A stretch of 12,467 bases of DNA from an uncultured Bacilli bacterium. Its GTDB lineage: Bacteria; Bacillota_I; Bacilli_A; RF39; UBA660. Location of the stretch: the NCBI GenBank assembly GCA_947623645.1, contig CANQHK010000022.1, positions 1 to 12,467 on the forward strand. The letters run 5' to 3'. Of this stretch, positions 1-8,492 are shown piece by piece. Each line of letters opens with the position of its first letter. Position 1 is the first letter of the stretch. Made by a program: the position numbers and the translations under genes. A model generated the notes under the pieces. It saw only the letters and a program-made list of their open reading frames with translations, was not told the origin of the DNA and searched no databases.

Positions 1-1399
1 CACAGCAAGTACCCATACCACGAGCAACTACTGCTCCATGCGAAGTCATTCCTCCACGAATGGTTAAGATACCATGAGCAATATTCATTCCTTCGATATC
101 TTCTGGAGAAGTTTCCAAACGAACTAACAATAAATCTTTTTCTCCCTTTTTACTTGCTTCCAAAACATCTTCTGCTGTAAAGTAAATCTTTCCAGTTGCA
201 GCACCAGGAGATGCAGCAAGTCCTTTGGCAATTGGAGTAGCAGCTTTTAAAGCTTCGTTATCAAACATAGGGTGAAGTAATTGATCAAGTTGTTTTGGTT
301 CTACTTTAAGAAGAGCTTCTTCTTTCGAAATCATTCCTTCGTCAACTAAATCAACTGCAATTTTAAGTGCTGCTTGAGCCGTTCTTTTTCCATTTCTGGT
401 TTGAAGCATAAATAAATGTCCATCTTCAATCGTAAACTCCATATCTTGCATATCTTTATAATGATTTTCTAGAATTTCACAAATACGAACAAATTCATTG
501 TAGCAATCTGGCATTACTTCTTTTAAAGTATCGATGGATTGAGGCGTACGAATTCCTGCAACAACGTCTTCTCCTTGCGCATTCATTAAATACTCTCCGT
601 AAAGTTTCTTTTCACCTGTTGCTGGGTTTCTTGTAAATGCAACACCTGTTCCACTCGTATCTCCTCGGTTTCCATAAACCATTTCTTGTACATTTACAGC
701 GGTTCCCCAACTCGATGGAATATCGTTTAATCTTCGGTAAGTAATGGCACGATCGTTGTTCCAACTTCTAAATACTGCTTTTACTGCTTCGATTAATTGA
801 ACTCTAGCATCTTGTGGGAACTCTTCTCCTGCATGCTTCTTATATTCTTCTTTATAGATTCCAACAACTTCTTGTAAATCTTCTGCAGAAAGTTCCGTGT
901 CGTACTCTACCCCTTTTTCTTCTTTTATTTTATCGAAAAGTCTTTCGAAACTAGATTTTGGAAATCCCATAACGACATCGGCAAACATTTGAATAAACCG
1001 ACGATAAGAGTCGTATACAAAACGTGGATTCTTGGTAACTTCGGCAAAACCTTTTGCAACGGCATCATTCATTCCAAGATTTAATACCGTATCCATCATT
1101 CCTGGCATAGAAGCTCTGGCACCACTTCTGACACTTACCAATAATGGATTTTTATCATCTCCAAAAGTCTTTCCTGTAATTTTTTCTAATTCTTCTAATT
1201 TTTCATGGATTTCTTGAATGATATCATCATTAATCTTTCCACCATCTTCATAATATTTTGTACATGCTTCTGTTGTAACCGTAAACCCTCTAGGAACAGG
1301 AAGTCCAATACTTGTCATTTCTGCTAAGTTTGCTCCTTTTCCCCCTAAGAGATTACGCATATCTTTGTTTCCTTCAGAAAAGGAATATACATATTTCAT
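1..1399 (-). CDS. ppdK: Pyruvate, phosphate dikinase, N-terminal 466 codons (cut by window edge)
   Basis: PPDK interconverts pyruvate, ATP and phosphate with PEP, AMP and pyrophosphate in the cytoplasm, linking glycolysis and gluconeogenesis. The start is ATG at 1399, behind a strong site (GGAAGGAG) about six bases upstream. The frame is open for 466 codons to the window edge. The N-terminal ATP-grasp domain begins with the expected GGKGANLAEM loop (Lys21) and later has VRSGARASMPGMMDTVLNLG. Near the cut end, GGMTSHGAVVARGMG carries the phosphorylatable histidine, His454 by my count, which matches the position known for clostridial PPDK. The C-terminal PEP/pyruvate-binding barrel lies outside the window. 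The gene has its own promoter and sits behind the terminator of the preceding operon, so it is probably transcribed independently. The family call is secure; only completeness cannot be judged. Confidence 0.97.
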   Translation of the reverse strand, partial: MKYVYSFSEGNKDMRNLLGGKGANLAEMTSIGLPVPRGFTVTTEACTKYYEDGGKINDDIIQEIHEKLEELEKITGKTFGDDKNPLLVSVRSGARASMPGMMDTVLNLGMNDAVAKGFAEVTKNPRFVYDSYRRFIQMFADVVMGFPKSSFERLFDKIKEEKGVEYDTELSAEDLQEVVGIYKEEYKKHAGEEFPQDARVQLIEAVKAVFRSWNNDRAITYRRLNDIPSSWGTAVNVQEMVYGNRGDTSGTGVAFTRNPATGEKKLYGEYLMNAQGEDVVAGIRTPQSIDTLKEVMPDCYNEFVRICEILENHYKDMQDMEFTIEDGHLFMLQTRNGKRTAQAALKIAVDLVDEGMISKEEALLKVEPKQLDQLLHPMFDNEALKAATPIAKGLAASPGAATGKIYFTAEDVLEASKKGEKDLLLVRLETSPEDIEGMNIAHGILTIRGGMTSHGAVVARGMGTCC

Positions 1400-1435
1400 T
1401 TTTATCTCCTTCCTTATTACCAAACCGGCATTAAT

Positions 1436-1465
1436 AGTATATAACAAAGAAGAAATAAAAAACAA
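1436..1465 (-). promoter_or_regulatory. Candidate sigma-A promoter of ppdK
   Basis: On the minus strand, TTGTTT (1465-1460), an 18-base spacer and TATACT (1441-1436) form a reasonable -35/-10 pair, with four and five of six consensus bases. It ends 36 bases before the ppdK start and lies after the terminator of the upstream operon, which is where a promoter is needed. A 5' leader of about 30 bases would hold only the ribosome binding site. Confidence 0.55.
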
Positions 1466-1473
1466 GGAAAAGC

Positions 1474-1512
1474 AAAAAAAGTGCAAATATTTTACACAAT
1501 TTGACACTTTTT
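1474..1512 (-). terminator. Intrinsic terminator closing the mutS-xer operon
   Basis: The minus strand shows AAAAAGTG-T-CAAAT, a ten-base loop, then ATTTGCACTTTTTTT. This is a 13-base-pair stem with one bulged base, running into seven T's at 1480-1474. It lies 26 bases after the stop of the unknown gene 1538-2461 and before the ppdK promoter, so it separates the two transcription units. The stem is AT-rich. Confidence 0.75.
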
Positions 1513-1537
1513 AAACATCCTTTACAATTTCTAACAA

Positions 1538-2461
1538 TTACCGTTTGGCGTATTCTTTTTGCTTCTTCTTTTCGATGATCGGTTCAATTTTTCCAAATAA
1601 ATATTCTGCCATTTCTGGATACTTTTCAGCTCTTCTAGTTATCACTGTATAATATTTTTCGGCAAGAGAAGTTGGGTAACTTTCAAAAAGAGAAATTAAC
1701 AAATCCAAAAGAAGGTGAAAATCTACTTGATTTTCTTTTAGTGCCCATTCTTCTTTTGGGGTAGATAGAAGCTTGGTTAATACATTTACAAAGAGTTCTT
1801 GATAATATTGTTCTACGGCATTGACATCTTCTTCTTGATAGCTATCGATTACTGCATCGATTAGTGGAAAAAAAACTTCTGTTAAAGTAAAATCTTTCTT
1901 TAAGAAATAATTTTCAATGTAGGGATTAATAAAAGAAGAATAATATAAGAAAGAAGAAATGGATTCTTTATTATAAACAGGATTTTGTATAATTTGATAC
2001 ATTGAAACCATATTAAAAACAGCACTAATTTTTTCTTCTCGCATAAAATGTTCATCGACATTTTCTGGAAATAATGGAATAAATCCTATTTGTTTTCTTT
2101 CTATGATTCTTTTTTTACTAGAGTTTCTGTGGATATTTTCAAAGAGTGTACTCACTAGGATTCGATATAAAACTAAATCTTTTTTTTCTAACTCTTCTAC
2201 TAATAAATCGATGGGATCAATCGTATAAGGAATTTGTTCTTTTTGTGTGATTTGTTGATATATAAATTGAAGAGCTCCTTCTTCTAAAAAATTGTAAAAC
2301 ATGTGCTCTAATTCTATATGTTCTTTTAAGGTTTTTAACTCTTCTTGATACTCCTTACTCTCTTTATGTCCATAAAGATGAAGTTGTTCTAAAATTTGAT
2401 ACTGTAAAAAAATATCTTTAGAATAATTCTTCGCAGAAGATAATAATTCAAAATAACTCAA
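1538..2461 (-). CDS. Unknown helical protein downstream of the Xer recombinase
   Basis: I do not recognise this 307-residue protein. It is rich in Glu, Lys, Tyr, Phe and Leu, looks mostly alpha-helical, and has no signal peptide, convincing membrane segment, cysteine cluster or nucleotide-binding motif. The acidic N-terminal half has repeated helix-like stretches such as ELLSSAKNYSKDIFLQYQIL. The C-terminus is strongly basic (KKKQKEYAKR). The start is TTG at 2461: an in-frame TGA lies directly before it, and GGAGG sits about eight bases upstream. The gene begins 18 bases after the Xer stop and is the last member of the operon, followed by a terminator. A cytoplasmic role is inferred from composition only, and no function is proposed. 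Confidence 0.85.
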   Translation of the reverse strand: MSYFELLSSAKNYSKDIFLQYQILEQLHLYGHKESKEYQEELKTLKEHIELEHMFYNFLEEGALQFIYQQITQKEQIPYTIDPIDLLVEELEKKDLVLYRILVSTLFENIHRNSSKKRIIERKQIGFIPLFPENVDEHFMREEKISAVFNMVSMYQIIQNPVYNKESISSFLYYSSFINPYIENYFLKKDFTLTEVFFPLIDAVIDSYQEEDVNAVEQYYQELFVNVLTKLLSTPKEEWALKENQVDFHLLLDLLISLFESYPTSLAEKYYTVITRRAEKYPEMAEYLFGKIEPIIEKKKQKEYAKR

Positions 2462-2479
2462 TCAAAATCCCTCCTTCTG

Positions 2480-3367
2480 TTAAATTTTAGCGTGCGGGTG
2501 AGCTTTTCTATAAACATCTTTGATGCGATCACTTGTAATATGGGTATAAATACTCGTTGCTTTCAAACTTTCATGTCCGAGCAATTCCTGAACACTCAAT
2601 AAGTCACAACCTTCATTTAAAAGGTGCGTTGCAAAAGAATGTCTCAACATATGAGGAGATATCTTTTTATGGACAGAAGTTTTTTGAATCAATTTTTCTA
2701 AAATATACCGAACTCCTCTTGTTGTTAAAGGTTTCCCCTGATTATTTAAAAATAAAATATCGTTTTCTTCTTTTTGTAAATCACATCTTCCATCTTTTAA
2801 ATATCTTTCTAAACTTTCTAGGCACACATCTTCAAAATAAACATATCTTTCTTTTTGACCTTTTCCCAGCACTTTAATTTTTTGATTTTTTAAATCGATA
2901 TTGGAAATTTTCATATTTACCAGTTCACTTACCCGGACTCCTGTTGCATAAAGCATTTCTAAAATGAGCGAATCTCTTTGACCTAGAGGAGTTGTGATAT
3001 CAGGAGATGCAAATAATTCTTCTAGCTCTCCATATTCAAAAAAACGAGGAAGTTTTTTTTCTTTTTTAGGAAGAGTTAACATTTTAAAATAATTGTTGTC
3101 GACTTCTTTATTTCTCATAAGAAATTGATAAAATCCACGTAAACTACTGATTTTTCTGGAAACACTCGTTGCTTTTTCAGACTTTTCCTCTTTTAAAAAT
3201 CTTAGATAATTTCTTGTTAAATTATAATCGATTTTCTTAAATTCAATGGCTTCTTTCTTACAGAATTCAAAAAATTGTAAAATATCGCTTTCATAATTCC
3301 GAAGGGTTTCTTCTGTATAGTTTCTTTCATAGTTTAGATAGTGCAGATATTCTTCTAATTCTTTCAT
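2480..3367 (-). CDS. Tyrosine site-specific recombinase, XerC/XerD type
   Basis: This 295-residue protein has the length and layout of XerC/XerD, which resolve chromosome dimers at dif during division. The N-terminal SAM-like DNA-binding domain covers about residues 1-85. The catalytic domain carries the complete active site: Arg145 in ATGVRVSEL, Lys169 in GKGQKER, His239 and Arg242 in HMLRHSFATHLL, His265 in LLGHES, and the nucleophile Tyr274 in IYTHI. The C-terminus (AHPHA) resembles the HPRA ending of housekeeping Xer proteins rather than phage integrases. The start ATG overlaps the stop of the upstream gene (ATGA, four bases), indicating translational coupling. No attachment site, excisionase or other mobile-element gene is nearby, so a housekeeping role is more likely than an integrase. 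I cannot decide between XerC and XerD from this sequence alone. Confidence 0.93.
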   Translation of the reverse strand: MKELEEYLHYLNYERNYTEETLRNYESDILQFFEFCKKEAIEFKKIDYNLTRNYLRFLKEEKSEKATSVSRKISSLRGFYQFLMRNKEVDNNYFKMLTLPKKEKKLPRFFEYGELEELFASPDITTPLGQRDSLILEMLYATGVRVSELVNMKISNIDLKNQKIKVLGKGQKERYVYFEDVCLESLERYLKDGRCDLQKEENDILFLNNQGKPLTTRGVRYILEKLIQKTSVHKKISPHMLRHSFATHLLNEGCDLLSVQELLGHESLKATSIYTHITSDRIKDVYRKAHPHAKI

Positions 3368-4218
3368 TTTTTTAAAACTCTCCCTTCTCTTCCTTGGTGT
3401 AATCTTTCTTCATATTCTAAAGCAAAATCAGCCATTCGAAAAGGTTCTTTACTTTCTTGATATTCTCTTATTATGGCCTGTGCTATTTCATTTTGCGGAA
3501 GAGATTTTCTTTTTACAAAATAATTTTCTAAACTGATTTGTTCTACTTTTAAATCTTTAATTTTTGATTGTATTTCTGGAAGATCTTCTGAAATAGATGT
3601 TTCTGTTTTGGGGATAGAGTCTTCTTTTTTCTTGTTTTCTTTTCGAATTTCTAAATAACGGTCGAGTTTTCGAATATAAAAATAAGCTCTTTCAGGGTTT
3701 TGATGCAAGATGCTTTGGAGCGAATTCTTTACAATCGTATTCGTAAGAGAAATATTGGCATTTCGGCTTTTTCTTACTCCATATTTTCCCTGTTCTTGAG
3801 CTCTTTTTATTTTTTTTCTTGCAAACTCACTATATAAAAATTTATTTTCCATAATTAGTTGAATCGTTAAATTGGGGTTTTCTTCTTCTTTTAAAGTTTT
3901 TATAATTTCTTTTAGAGTTTGTTCGACATTCAATTTTTCTTTTTGATCTTGATATAAGACTTTTAGGGTGTGAATTCTTTGATTTTCGTCAAGATACGTT
4001 ATAACGATACGTCCTTTATTTTTTCTTTTGGAAAGAGCACGATAGGATTTTTGCAAATTTTGATAGGAACGGAGTTCTTCTTGAAAATCTTCGCGGATTT
4101 CTTGACTATTTTTTTTCGTTACTGTATATCTGTCAATTTCTTCTAGGGGGAAATTTTCAAATAAATCGTACCGAATTTCTCCTTTTTCATCCAAAACCAA
4201 ACTTAAATTTGCTCTCAT
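3364..4218 (-). CDS. Unknown charged protein between mutS and the Xer gene
   Basis: This 284-residue protein is not recognised. It is very rich in Lys, Glu, Arg and Gln. Visible parts are a short N-terminal segment (about 1-35), a helical charged stretch (about 38-70), a beta-like stretch with RIVITYLDENQRIHTLKVLY (about 70-90), a helical region with NPERAYFYIRKLDRYLEIRK, and a probably disordered linker around residues 195-215 (KKKEDSIPKTETS). There is no signal peptide or membrane segment. ATG at 4218 follows GAGGTGG at good spacing, 44 bases after the mutS stop. A TATAAT hexamer lies at 4244-4239, but it has no good -35 and leaves almost no leader, so I read the gene as co-transcribed with mutS. 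Its stop overlaps the Xer start. A DNA-related role is only suggested by the neighbours. Confidence 0.85.
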   Translation of the reverse strand: MRANLSLVLDEKGEIRYDLFENFPLEEIDRYTVTKKNSQEIREDFQEELRSYQNLQKSYRALSKRKNKGRIVITYLDENQRIHTLKVLYQDQKEKLNVEQTLKEIIKTLKEEENPNLTIQLIMENKFLYSEFARKKIKRAQEQGKYGVRKSRNANISLTNTIVKNSLQSILHQNPERAYFYIRKLDRYLEIRKENKKKEDSIPKTETSISEDLPEIQSKIKDLKVEQISLENYFVKRKSLPQNEIAQAIIREYQESKEPFRMADFALEYEERLHQGREGRVLKK

Positions 4219-4262
4219 CCTATGCCACCTCTTTTTTTATTATACTACAATTTTCTTAAATA

Positions 4263-6812
4263 TTACTTTTTTTCTTCGATATTTTGCTTTAATTCATAAA
4301 GAAAATTGAGGGCATCTAGAGGTGTCATTTTCAAAGGATCGACATTTTTTATTTTTTCTTCTAGTAAACTATCCTTCTCTTGGTGTTCTTCTGGGAACTC
4401 TAGAGGTAGAAAGGTTTGGGTATAAGTTTCATGTTTCGTATCTTTGGTTTCATAAACATTTAAAATTTCTTTTGCTCTTTCGATTAAAGAAGTTGGAAGA
4501 GAGGCAAGACTTGCTACATGAATTCCATAACTTTTATCCACTGCTCCATCATTGACACGATGAAGAAAAGTAATTTTTCCATCTTCTTCTTTGGCAGAAA
4601 CATGAACGTTTTTTAAATTGGGAAGAGTATCTGATAAAGAGGTTAATTCGTGATAGTGCGTAGAAAATAAAGTTTTACATTTTACTTTATCGTGGATATA
4701 TTCTAGAATTGCTTGGGCTAGACTCATTCCATCGTAGGTTGCTGTACCACGTCCTAACTCATCCATTAAAATTAAACTTCGCTCGGTTGCATTTTGTAAA
4801 GCCATATTGGCTTCTTTCATCTCTACCATAAAAGTCGACTCACCACTGACTAAATCATCACTTGCTCCAATTCTTGTGAAAATTTAATCAAAAATAGGAA
4901 TTTCACATTCTTTCGCTGGAACAAAGCAACCAATTTGAGCCATGATTACTGTAATTGCAAGTTGGCGCATATAGGTCGATTTTCCGGCCATATTGGGTCC
5001 TGTGATTAAAAGAATATTGGTATTTTTTTCCATGATAATATCATTCGGAACATATTCTCCTTTGGATACTTTTTCTACAACTGGGTGTCTTCCTTCTTTA
5101 ATACGAATTACTTTTTCATGCGTAATTTTTGGACGAACAAGGCGGTTTTCTTCGGTTAAAAGAGCAAAAGACTGAAGCATATCAACTTCACTGATAATTT
5201 TTGCTTGTTTTTGAATTTTACCAATATATTTTTTTACTTCTTCTCGAACTTGCATAAATAGATTATATTCTAACTGAATAATTTTTTCTTCTGCTCCTAA
5301 AATAATATCTTCTTTTTCTTTTAATAAAGGAGTTATAAATCTTTCTCCTGTTGTTAAAGTTTGTTTTCTAATATATCCAAATTCTTCTTTAATTTGTGGA
5401 ATACTTCCTTTGGATATTTCAATATAATATCCAAAAACTTTGTTGAATCCTACTTTCAAATTTTTAATTCCTGTTTTTTCTCGTTCCTCTTGTTCGATTT
5501 GAAGAATATAATTTTTACTATTTTTTCGAATATCTCTTAATTCATCTAAATCTTGATTGTATCCTTTTTTAATGAGAGATCCTTCTTTTAAAGTTGGAGG
5601 GGCATCCTCATTTATAGAACGCTCTAATAAATCATAAAGAAAATCTAACGTTTCTAATTCTTGATCATAATTTAGTTTCTTTAAGATTCTTTGAATTTCT
5701 GGCATATATTTTAAAGAGTTTTTTAATTGTAAAAGATCTCTAGCATTTAAATTTCCATAACTGATACGACTTGCTAGTCTTTCTAAATCATAGACTCCAT
5801 CTAAAGCTTCTCGAAGTTCTTCTTTTAAAATAAATTCGGTTAATAATTTTTCAACAAAATCATATCTTCTTACAATTGCTTTTTCATTTACAAGAGGGTT
5901 TTCAATACTTCTTTTTAAATATCTACTTCCCATTGCTGTTTTGGTTTTATCCATTAACCATAATAAAGAATACATACGCTCGTGATTTCTGATTGTTTCG
6001 GTTAATTCCAGATTTTTCATGGTATGAATATCAAAGCGTAAATTTTCTTCAAGACTTACTTCTTCGACTTCTTGCAAATGAGCAAGATTTCCTTTTTTCG
6101 TTTCCATCAAATAAGCAAGAAGATGGAAAACGGTTGTTTTTAGGCGAACATCTTTTAATTTTTTGACGAGATATTGATAATCTTCTCCTTCGTATAAATC
6201 ATCATAGAAGGTTACTAAAAGGGAATAATTTTCTCTTAATTCGGTTACGAGTGTTCGATCAACTTTACTACTTGCAATCATTTCTTTCATATTATAATGG
6301 ACGATTGTTTTTATAACATCTTCCTTTTTATCCACTAATAAAACATAAAAATATCCTGTTGAAACATCGGCAAAACTAATTCCATAGCAATAATCAAAAT
6401 CATAAATATTTCCAATAAAGTTATCATCTTTAGCATTTAAGGAATCATCGATTACAGTTCCTCTGGTTACTACTTGAATGATATCTCTATCCACCATTCC
6501 TTTTGCTTGCTTCGGATCTTCCATCTGTTCTACAATTGCTACTTTATAACCTTTTTCAATCAATTTATCCAAATATCCTTTGTAGGCATGATAAGGTATT
6601 CCACACATTGGAACTCTTTCTTCTAAGCCACAAGATTTTCCAGTTAACGTTAATTCTAACTCTTTCGATACCAACAAGGCATCTTCAAAAAACATTTCAT
6701 AAAAATCCCCGAGACGAAAAAAGATGATGCTGTCTTCATTTCTTTCTTTGATGTTTAAATATTGTAACATCATTGGGGATAACTTACTTTTATCTACTTC
6801 ACTGCGTTTCAT
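4263..6812 (-). pseudogene. mutS: mutS with an in-frame TAA at 4886-4884: DNA mismatch repair ATPase, probably inactive
   Basis: MutS binds mismatches and starts methyl-independent or nick-directed repair with MutL. The reading frame is otherwise full length, 848 residues excluding the extra stop. Visible features are the mismatch-wedge motif Phe37-Tyr38-Glu39 in GDFYEMF, the connector and lever/clamp domains, Walker A GPNMAGKST (about 605-613), Walker B ILMDE (about 681-685) and the STHYHELT histidine motif. Codon 643 is TAA, where relatives have a basic or Gln residue in the conserved stretch PIFDxIFTRIGASDDL. The next 18 codons still encode normal MutS up to ATG at 4829, so this is a single substitution and not a frameshift. 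Translation would stop between Walker A and Walker B, leaving no working ATPase. Reinitiation at 4829 (a 188-residue piece) is possible but has only a weak site. No mutL is visible beside it. The allele is either genuine or a sequence error. Confidence 0.9.
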
Positions 6813-6836
6813 TTTTTCATCACCACTACATCTAAT

Positions 6837-6865
6837 AGTATAACGAAATTCTTCTTTTTTTGCAA
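6837..6865 (-). promoter_or_regulatory. Sigma-A promoter of the mutS operon
   Basis: TTGCAA (6865-6860), a 17-base spacer and TATACT (6842-6837) on the minus strand form a good promoter. It would give a leader of about 18 bases carrying the GGTGAT ribosome binding site before ATG at 6812. It lies downstream of the aminopeptidase terminator, so mutS and the three genes behind it form their own unit. Confidence 0.7.
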
Positions 6866-6978
6866 AAAAAATCCTTTAATTTCTGGTAACTTTTTTTAGG
6901 TATACCCCCTATTTTCTAAAAAATTATCGAGTCTAATAGAGGAGGTTTCGGTTAATTTCTTTCTTATCGAAATTCCAT

Positions 6979-7011
6979 AAAAAAACGATTCTTCAAAAAA
7001 AGAAAAATCGT
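6979..7011 (-). terminator. Intrinsic terminator of the M29 aminopeptidase gene
   Basis: The minus strand has ACGATTTTTC, a seven-T loop, GAAGAATCGT and then a run of T's. The ten-base-pair stem contains one G-T wobble, and the T run lies at 6985-6979. The hairpin begins 15 bases after the stop codon. The remaining stretch to the mutS promoter (6866-6978) holds no gene. It has an eight-base palindrome GGTATACC at 6899-6906 with no obvious role. Confidence 0.85.
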
Positions 7012-7025
7012 ATTTTTCAAAATTT

Positions 7026-8132
7026 TTATTGTTCAAAATTTAGAGGTTTCAATTCTTCTAAAACAAATTTTCCATTTTTTCGGATGAGTTTATCGTCGAA
7101 GTAAATTTCTCCTCCACCATATTCATCTCTTTGAATTAAAACCATGTCCCAATGAATTGCAGAATCGTTTCCATTATAGCAATCTTTATATGCTCTTCCA
7201 GGGGTAAAATGAAGACTTCCTAAAATCTTTTCATCAAATAGAATATCTCCCATCGGATGTAAAATCATTGGATTAAATCCTAATGAAAACTCTCCTATGT
7301 AACGTGCTCCATCATCTGTATCAAAGATTGCATTGAGGGCTTCATCGTTTTCTTTACAAGTTGCACTGATAATTTTACCGTTCACAAATTCTAGGCAAAC
7401 ATCATGAAAAATGTTTCCTTGATATGGGCATGGTGTATTGTAAGTAATTTTCCCATTGACACTTGTTTTAATCGGTGCAGAATATAATTCTCCATCGGGA
7501 ATATTGCATTCTCCTGTACATGGTATACTCTTCATTCCTTTAATCGAAAATGTTAAATCGGTTCCTGGAGATACAATTCTTACTTTATCGGTTTTATCCA
7601 TTAATTTTTTTAAAGGTTCTACAAGTTTGGACATTTTTCTATAATCTACTGCCATTACATCAAAAGCAAATTGTTGAAAATCTTCAATGGGCATCTTCGC
7701 TTTATAGGCATCTAATTCAGATGGATAATTTAATAATACCCATTTTCTTTTATTGACCCTAATATCACTAGATTTTAGAAGTGCTGCTCCTAATTTTTTT
7801 TGAATGTCTTTAGGAATATCTTTTCCTTCATAATCATTCACGTTATAACGTATACTAATAAAAGAATCAAAAGTATCTACTTCAAATTCACTTAACTTTT
7901 GCATTAATGGAATTCTTTCTTCGGAAGATATTTTGTTTAAATAATTTCCAAGAATCGGATCTTTTACTTCTAAAACAGGGATTCCTCCTCTTCTTACAAT
8001 GGCATCCATTAATTTTGCAAGAAATCCTCGATCTTTTAAAGTCTGTGTCGTAATTAAAACTTTCTCATTTTTTTGGACATCAATGGAATAATCAACGATT
8101 AAATTAATTAATTTTTGTTTTGCATCATTCAT
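7026..8132 (-). CDS. M29-family metallo-aminopeptidase (AmpS/PepS type)
   Basis: M29 aminopeptidases are cytoplasmic enzymes with two metal ions that remove N-terminal residues from peptides. At 368 residues the protein is slightly shorter than AmpS (about 410), with the shortfall spread through the N-terminal and central regions. All known ligands are present with family-like spacing: Glu215 (DGELYSAP), Glu281 (IGEFSLG), His308 (GSLHFTPG), catalytic Tyr315 (GRAY), then His327 and Asp329 (AIHWDM). An active enzyme is therefore expected. ATG at 8132 follows GGAGG seven bases upstream. The gene is transcribed alone, divergently from the Tyr-rich gene at 8189 across a 56-base gap, and ends at its own terminator. 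I found no convincing promoter for it in that gap. A likely role is peptide turnover for nutrition. Confidence 0.93.
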   Translation of the reverse strand: MNDAKQKLINLIVDYSIDVQKNEKVLITTQTLKDRGFLAKLMDAIVRRGGIPVLEVKDPILGNYLNKISSEERIPLMQKLSEFEVDTFDSFISIRYNVNDYEGKDIPKDIQKKLGAALLKSSDIRVNKRKWVLLNYPSELDAYKAKMPIEDFQQFAFDVMAVDYRKMSKLVEPLKKLMDKTDKVRIVSPGTDLTFSIKGMKSIPCTGECNIPDGELYSAPIKTSVNGKITYNTPCPYQGNIFHDVCLEFVNGKIISATCKENDEALNAIFDTDDGARYIGEFSLGFNPMILHPMGDILFDEKILGSLHFTPGRAYKDCYNGNDSAIHWDMVLIQRDEYGGGEIYFDDKLIRKNGKFVLEELKPLNFEQ

Positions 8133-8156
8133 AATGACACCTCCGTTATTTTTTTA

Positions 8157-8165
8157 CATAAAATA
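8157..8165 (+). promoter_or_regulatory. Possible -10 element of the Tyr-rich gene, matching the sporulation pattern CATAnnnTA
   Basis: CATAAAATA lies just upstream of the ribosome binding site of the 8189 gene. It fits the -10 pattern of late mother-cell sigma factors (CATAnnnTA), and also contains TAAAAT, a passable sigma-A -10. A -35 is not convincing: ATGACA at 8134-8139 would need a 19-base spacer. Such strings occur easily by chance in AT-rich DNA. Confidence 0.25.
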
Positions 8166-8188
8166 CTCATATAGGAAGGAGTGTTTTT

Positions 8189-8452
8189 ATGTATTCTAAT
8201 TATAATATGACTCAAAATTATCAAAATATGTATCCAGCTGGACAGAATTTTCAAAATAATTTTCAAAATAGTGGGGATGAAAGATTTATTGGTGGAGGAC
8301 TTTTAGCACCTTTTCTTCTAGGTGGTGTTGCAGGATATGCAATTGGTGGAGGAAGACCAAATTCCAATTATTATCCTCCATATAATTATTCTTACAACAA
8401 TTATTATGGAGCTTATCCTTACTATCCTTATTATCCTTATTATTACTATTAA
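8189..8452 (+). CDS. Small Tyr/Asn-rich low-complexity protein with a glycine-rich hydrophobic core
   Basis: The only plus-strand gene found, 87 residues. Residues 1-30 are rich in Asn, Gln and Tyr. Residues 35-55 form a glycine-rich hydrophobic stretch (GGGLLAPFLLGGVAGYAIGG), possibly a membrane or self-association segment. Residues 56-87 are almost entirely Tyr, Pro and Asn, ending in YYPYYPYYPYYYY. ATG follows AGGAAGGAG at ideal spacing, and the gene ends ten bases before a strong bidirectional terminator, so it is a genuine gene and not chance. Small proteins of this composition in spore-forming Firmicutes are often coat or surface components. That role is inference, with only a weak sporulation-like -10 upstream as support. 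The Tyr repeat is coded by tandem copies of a TATCCTTAT-like unit, which could expand or contract. Confidence 0.82.
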   Translation: MYSNYNMTQNYQNMYPAGQNFQNNFQNSGDERFIGGGLLAPFLLGGVAGYAIGGGRPNSNYYPPYNYSYNNYYGAYPYYPYYPYYYY

Positions 8453-8462
8453 AATTATTCAT

Positions 8463-8492
8463 AAAAAAAGATTGTTAGTTCAATCTTTTTTT
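8463..8492. terminator. Bidirectional terminator between the Tyr-rich gene and yqeY
   Basis: AAAAAAAGATTG, a six-base loop and CAATCTTTTTTT form a perfect 12-base-pair hairpin with A and T tracts on both sides, so it can stop transcription from either direction. It serves the convergent genes 8189-8452 (+) and yqeY (-). The yqeY stop codon (8477-8475) is in the loop, so its last codons form one stem arm. Confidence 0.9.

Noticed and set aside
2480..3367. Xer-type recombinase as an integrase marking a mobile element
   Set aside because: It is 295 residues with a housekeeping-type ending, sits in an operon with mutS, and has no attachment-like repeats, transposase or phage genes nearby.
4263..4829. 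A separate 188-codon gene encoding a MutS C-terminal fragment
   Set aside because: Upstream codons in the same frame continue MutS up to the TAA at 4886-4884, so it is one broken gene and not an independent one.
4884..4886. Recoding or alternative genetic code reading TAA as sense
   Set aside because: TAA ends many intact genes here and no recoding structure was seen. A point mutation or sequence error is simpler.
6936..6946. AGAGGAGG on the plus strand as a ribosome binding site for a small gene
   Set aside because: No start codon with a usable reading frame follows at the right distance.
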